Assembly: GCA_963663315.1 (NCBI GenBank)
Contig: OY760176.1
Coordinates: 186,001 to 250,000 of the forward strand
Reading direction: 5' to 3'
DNA from: G963663315 sp963663315
GTDB lineage: Bacteria; Pseudomonadota; Gammaproteobacteria; Arenicellales; Poriferihabitantaceae
Length of the DNA: 64,000 bases
Within the stretch, counting starts at the first letter, position 1. The number at the start of each line of letters is the position of its first letter. Shown here one piece after another: positions 60,179-64,000 of this stretch. Below the pieces are notes generated by a model. It did no database searches. It saw only the letters and a list, made by a program, of their open reading frames with translations, and was not told where the DNA came from. A program made the position numbers and the translations under genes.

Positions 60179-61180
60179 ATGGCCGAATCTGCTTCCCAGC
60201 AATCCATCCCCAGGCCAAAGAGTCCGTGGAACTGGCATCCGCAATTTCCACTGGCAATACCGCCCATTTTTATATGGCCACCGCAACCCGTCGCCGCATT
60301 GAAATTTATTCTGGGCAGAGGATTTGCGATGTCTCAGATGATGATCTATGTCTTGCTGGGAATTGCAACCTGGATCTACCTTGCTCCGGGGATGGAGGGA
60401 TGGAAGACCTTCTCGATAGATTGGATCTTCCATGTCTGGGCGATCAATATGGGACTGTCGATTGTGGTGGCAGGCGGCCTGCATCTGTATTTCCATACCT
60501 GGAAATGCCAGGGCAAGGTGCAAAAATATGAACATCGTGATTTAGCAAGAAAAAACCGGACATTCCTCTTCAACAATCAGGTCTGGGACAATATCTTCTG
60601 GACCTGCGCCAGCGGTATAACAGTATGGACAGGCTTTCAGGTATTGCTGATGTGGGCGTATGCCAATCAGATCATCATGTGGAATACCTGGTCGGATAAT
60701 CCTTACTGGTTCGTCGGCCTGTTCCTGATTATGACTGCATGGGAGTCGATGCATTTCTACTTCGTACATCGGCTGATTCATTGGCCTCCACTATATAAGA
60801 TTGCCCATTCCCTGCACCATAAAAATGTCACCATCGGCCCGTGGTCGGGGTTGGCGATGCACCCGATCGAGCACCTGTTTTATTTCAGTACCGTGCTCAT
60901 TCATCTGGTCATTCCCTCCCACCCGATCCATATGTTCTTCCATATCTACCTGACTGCCCTGTCAGCCTATACCGGGCACGTCGGATTTGAAACCATTGTG
61001 ATCAAGGGCAAATCCACGCTCGGAGTCGCAAACATGTTCCATCAACTCCATCACCGATACTTCGAATGTAACTACGGGACACCCTATATGCCCTGGGACA
61101 AATGGCTCGGCACCATGCACGATGGTACCGAAGAAGCAACCCGCAGAATCAACCAGCGACGAGCCAGCATGAATTCCTGA
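60179..61180 (+). CDS. Sterol desaturase/fatty acid hydroxylase family protein
   Basis: A 333-aa integral membrane di-iron protein. Histidine clusters of the superfamily are present: HFYFVHRLIHW (HxxxH), IAHSLHHKNVTIGPWSGLAMHPIEH (HxxHH plus HxxxH) and FHQLHHRYFECNYG (HxxHH). At least four membrane-spanning segments surround them. The first 40 residues are Pro/Trp-rich. Bacterial relatives act on lipids, carotenoids or hydroxylated fatty acids; the substrate here is unknown. It starts 16 bases after clpX. Confidence 0.9.
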   Translation: MAESASQQSIPRPKSPWNWHPQFPLAIPPIFIWPPQPVAALKFILGRGFAMSQMMIYVLLGIATWIYLAPGMEGWKTFSIDWIFHVWAINMGLSIVVAGGLHLYFHTWKCQGKVQKYEHRDLARKNRTFLFNNQVWDNIFWTCASGITVWTGFQVLLMWAYANQIIMWNTWSDNPYWFVGLFLIMTAWESMHFYFVHRLIHWPPLYKIAHSLHHKNVTIGPWSGLAMHPIEHLFYFSTVLIHLVIPSHPIHMFFHIYLTALSAYTGHVGFETIVIKGKSTLGVANMFHQLHHRYFECNYGTPYMPWDKWLGTMHDGTEEATRRINQRRASMNS

Positions 61181-61191
61181 AAGTACAGACA

Positions 61192-62040
61192 ATGGAAAGA
61201 ATGCCTACATACGAAACATTACTTTGGCCGACCCTGAAGATACTGGAGTCTTCGGGCGGTTCCGCTTCCATTCAGGAAATTCTGAAGCAATTATCGATCT
61301 ATCTGAATTTGCCCGATTCGATCATGAAAACTCCGCATGGTGAAGGACCTCAGTCAGAGGTAGCATATCGAGCGGCTTGGGCTCGAACTCATCTGAAACT
61401 TGTGGGGTCAGTTACCAACTCAGAACGAGGTGTTTGGACGGTCTCGAAGGCTGGGCGGGAGATTAACTCAGAACAGGATATAAAAGACCTGATTCGCCAA
61501 ATGCGAGTGGATAGATATAAAGCTCGCCAGCGATCCTCAAATCCAGATGATGTGGAACACGGCGATCTAGAATCAGATGCATACAACTGGAAGGAACGCC
61601 TTCTCGCCGTTATTCGCAAAATCGAGCCGGATGCCTTCGAACGTCTTTGTCAGCGTGTCCTTCGAGAGGCGGGTTTCGTGATGGTTGAAGTGACTGGTCG
61701 GTCAGGCGACGGGGGCATAGATGGTGCTGGCGTTCTTCGAGTCAATCTCCTGTCGTTCCATGTGCGATTCCAGTGCAAGAGATACAAGGGGACTGTGGGA
61801 GCTGGCCAGATTCGTGATTTCAGGGGAGGGTTGATTGGCCGTGCGGACAAAGGTTTGTTCATTACGACTGGCAACTTCACAACAGCCGCAGAACAGGAAG
61901 CTGTCCGGGATGGAGCAACCGCGATTGATCTCGTTGATGGCGATCAGCTTTGCGACCTTCTCAAGAGATACGGTCTTGGGACATCTACTGAAACCGTCGA
62001 ACGAGTTAATGTTGTCGAAAGTTTTTTTGAGGATCTTTAG
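61192..62040 (+). CDS. mrr: Mrr-type restriction endonuclease
   Basis: A 282-aa modification-dependent-type nuclease. The N-terminal winged-helix domain (about residues 5-85: PTYETLLWPTLKILESSGG ... VWTVSKAGRE) is followed by the Mrr catalytic domain: FERLCQRVLREAGF, GRSGDGGIDGAG (Asp) and the QCKRYKG motif, where Gln replaces the common Glu as in other Mrr proteins, then FITTGNFTTAAEQEA and IDLVDGDQLCDLL. All key residues are present, so it is likely active against methylated DNA. Lower GC than neighbours suggests acquisition. Confidence 0.92.
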   Translation: MERMPTYETLLWPTLKILESSGGSASIQEILKQLSIYLNLPDSIMKTPHGEGPQSEVAYRAAWARTHLKLVGSVTNSERGVWTVSKAGREINSEQDIKDLIRQMRVDRYKARQRSSNPDDVEHGDLESDAYNWKERLLAVIRKIEPDAFERLCQRVLREAGFVMVEVTGRSGDGGIDGAGVLRVNLLSFHVRFQCKRYKGTVGAGQIRDFRGGLIGRADKGLFITTGNFTTAAEQEAVRDGATAIDLVDGDQLCDLLKRYGLGTSTETVERVNVVESFFEDL

Positions 62041-62233
62041 ATTATTCCGCCACAACTCCCCGGGCTGAGAGAATAATATTCCAGAGCTGGATACGATCAA
62101 GAAAGTAGAGCTTTCACTGCCGGCGTAGCAGGCAAACTCGGGCAGATTGCACTGATAATACAAACTAATGACGTTGATTAGCCCACCAATATGGTGTAAA
62201 GTGGTGCAACTGTTGATTGAGGGGCTAATAAGT

Positions 62234-62443
62234 ATGGCAGAGTATAAGGCTGGAGGAACACCAGTATCGCATCGGGCATCGGTGAGCTTTCCACCGGAGC
62301 TCTACGAGACTCTGGAAGTGATTGCGCGGCAGAAAAAAGTATCGGTGGCTTGGGTAGTTCGCGACGCAGCGGAGAGATATGTGGACGAGCAGTGGCCACT
62401 GCTGGCGGCAATTGATAGGGACAGGTATGAACGGCACGGATGA
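62234..62443 (+). CDS. Ribbon-helix-helix (CopG-like) DNA-binding protein
   Basis: A 69-residue protein. ASVSFPPELYETLEVIARQKKVSVAWVVRDAAERYV (about residues 15-50) is a ribbon-helix-helix fold (beta strand SVSF, helices A and B). It probably represses its own promoter or the downstream restriction genes as a control protein. It overlaps the start of the next frame by 14 bases. The start follows GGGGCTAATAAGT, a weak site. Confidence 0.75.
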   Translation: MAEYKAGGTPVSHRASVSFPPELYETLEVIARQKKVSVAWVVRDAAERYVDEQWPLLAAIDRDRYERHG

Positions 62444-63242
62444 AGAATATTTACAGATTGTGCTGGATGCAATCCGTGTTTCTGCGCTCTATAAGCCGAA
62501 ATTTGGTCGGGGGGCGAGTGGTGAAGGGCTGACGCTTGAGCAGTTTCAGGATTTGTATTAAGGAGACGCTTTCTATAATTGGTTCGGGCTGGATAATCCG
62601 ACAATGTATGCGGCGCACAAGGCGGCTGGTGGCATGACAAGCATTTACCGGCAGATCGGTATCGGGTGTGAAAAACTGTTTCGCAGAGTGGTGAAGGATT
62701 CCCTGGAGTTATCCGAGGACGATGTGACCTGGTCGTATCAGGTGACGCTACCAAGTGGACGGAAACGAACACTGTATCTGGACGGGAGAGTTCCCCTTGA
62801 GAAGATCAACGATAGAGGCAAGCGAGTCCGTTTCCATAAGTGGATGAGAGATTCGGCGGAAATACTGGATGTCGACAACAAGGTATTCGAAAGTCTGACG
62901 GGCACTATTTTTGAGGTTCGACAGGGTTATAAGAGCAAAGACTCTAAGCGGCAGAATGCTGATATCGCAAACGCATCTCTAGCTTACACGAAAGGGTATT
63001 TTCCCTGCGCCGTGATTTTGTCGGGACAGATCGACGTCAATGTGCTTATGCGCTACCGCGCCGAAAAATGGTCAGTCGTTACGGGAATAATCGGGGCAAA
63101 TAACCCGTTGATATCGACCTATGACTTCATGCAGGATGTCGTTGGGTACAACCTTGCAGCATTTTTTGAGCGGAATAGTTCTGCTATCCGTGAAGAGATA
63201 GACTCCATTCTGAAAGTGCTTTTGGCGCCGAAAACGACATGA
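62430..63242 (+). pseudogene. Putative type II restriction endonuclease interrupted by a stop codon
   Basis: One frame runs from ATG 62430 (MNGTDEEYLQIVLDAIRVS) to the stop at 63242 except for a single in-frame TAA at 62559-62561 (DLY-stop-GDAFYNWFGLDNPTMYAAH). The sequence on both sides is clearly coding and in the same phase, so the original protein would have been about 270 aa. It contains EVRQGYKSKDSKRQNADIANA (about residue 170), which could be a nuclease core of the EVxxxKSKDxKR type. The identity as a restriction enzyme rests on its position between an RHH regulator and a DNA methyltransferase whose start it overlaps by 4 bases. Confidence 0.6.
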
Positions 63243-64000
63243 GCGCCGTTTTGACAGAAGCGCTACGCCAACGAGCCGACTATACGTATAAGTTCAACAC
63301 CAAGGCGGGGCGGCACGGTTGGTTACGACTGACCCCCGCGTATTCGGTCAAGATTACCGAAGAACTTATGGACCAATACGAGAAGCCCTTGCGTGTTCTG
63401 GACCCGTTTTGCGGAACTGCAACTACGGCGTTGAGTGCGGCGTATCATGGGCACGAAAGCGTAACGATGGATATCAATCCTTTCCTGGTGTGGTTTGGTA
63501 AAGTAAAGACGGCCCATTACTCCAGACATTCTATAGTGTCGACACGGGATGCGTGTGATCGAATAGAAAAGGTAGTTAAACGGGGTGCGATTGAGCCGAT
63601 AAAGGCTCCGCCTGTTCATAACATAGAAAGATGGTGGAGTTCCGATGATTTGACTTTTCTTTGCACGCTTAAAGCCAGTATTGAAGCGGAGAGCGCCACA
63701 GGTTCTCCTGATCGCAATCTTCTTTTAGTAGCATTTTGCAGAATACTCATTGAGCTTTCTAACGCGGCCTTTAATCACCAGTCCATGTCTTTTAAAGCTG
63801 CCAGCCAATTGCGTATTCCGTTTGTGAAGGACGACACAATGCAGGTATTCCGGAACCATGTGGAGTTTGTTCTGGAGGGGGCGGAGAGAAATCCTGAAGG
63901 GAAAGGATACATGTCCTCGGGGATGCCAGAATGTTGACGCAAGCGGTAAACGGCTGCTTTAATTTGATTATTACGTCGCCGCCATACGCTAACCGGATGT
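63239..64000 (+). pseudogene. DNA methyltransferase, frameshifted and truncated by window end
   Basis: The first frame (63239-63937) has the SAM-binding motif I VLDPFCGTATTALSAAYHG and the acidic TMDINPF. It then ends early. The catalytic motif IV (IITSPPYANRM) appears only in another frame from about 63905, preceded by LGDARMLTQAVNG, which should follow directly on the first frame. A one-base slip around 63900-63912 (GGGAAAGG) therefore splits the gene. Motif order I then IV and the TSPPY sequence suggest an N4-cytosine or N6-adenine enzyme. The 3' part lies beyond the window. Confidence 0.75.

Overview
The window is a chromosomal segment of a proteobacterium, most likely a gammaproteobacterium. 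The supporting evidence is a second-type elongation factor G, an AddA-type helicase-nuclease paired with a Walker-A-less PD-(D/E)XK protein, a CysI/DUF934 sulfite-reduction operon, and the trigger factor-clpP-clpX order. Base composition is moderate (low-to-mid 50s %GC by eye), with one very GC-rich intruder. No rRNA genes or CRISPR arrays were seen.

Layout. Bases 1-2316 hold the end of a Yej-type peptide ABC transporter. Bases 2.4-3.9 kb hold a LysR remnant and an agmatinase with an in-frame internal deletion. A minus-strand operon (11.6 to 3.9 kb) runs pterin dehydratase, PD-(D/E)XK nuclease, AddA, FAD amine oxidase. A cobalt-type nitrile hydratase (alpha and beta) and an atypical SDR follow at 11.8-14.0 kb. 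A four-gene minus operon (18.0 to 14.0 kb) encodes a TauD-type dioxygenase, an EEP hydrolase, a DegT-type PLP enzyme and a D-cysteine desulfhydrase/cysteate lyase relative. Next come an amidase, a BisC-type molybdoenzyme, a DMT exporter, an unassigned methyltransferase, an aldo/keto reductase, nadE, an amidinotransferase, glpK, an aromatic aminotransferase, another DMT exporter, bolA and EF-G2 (18-33.7 kb).

Bases 33.7-40.5 kb are an unstable island. It contains gene remnants and three tandem copies of a surface lipoprotein with a TbpB-like C-terminal barrel; copy 1 is intact and copies 2 and 3 are frameshifted. It also contains an IS21-type transposase scrap and a GC-rich TPP enzyme whose 5' end is broken.

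Bases 40.5-44.8 kb form a minus-strand sulfur assimilation operon (cysI, DUF934, rhodanese, metZ). Upstream of it is an unannotated leader ORF with four consecutive Cys codons, followed by competing antiterminator and terminator hairpins. This is the strongest new observation in the window: a probable cysteine-responsive attenuator.

Bases 44.9-53.7 kb carry a class II aldolase, a betaine/proline-type ABC binding protein and fused double permease without an ATPase gene, a choline-kinase-like protein, a YbbN-like protein that has lost most of its thioredoxin fold, a DMT exporter, a Na+/H+ antiporter and an ArgE-like deacylase. htpG follows with a textbook sigma-32 promoter. A tRNA cluster (Pro, Arg, His, Leu) follows; its tRNA-Arg(UCU) is split by a group I intron. 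Then come tig-clpP-clpX, a sterol-desaturase-family protein and an Mrr-type endonuclease. The window ends in a decayed restriction-modification locus, with a nonsense codon in the putative restriction gene and a frameshift in the methyltransferase.

A recurring theme is gene erosion inside an otherwise well-kept core: in-frame deletions that remove catalytic parts, tandem lipoprotein decay, and dead restriction genes.
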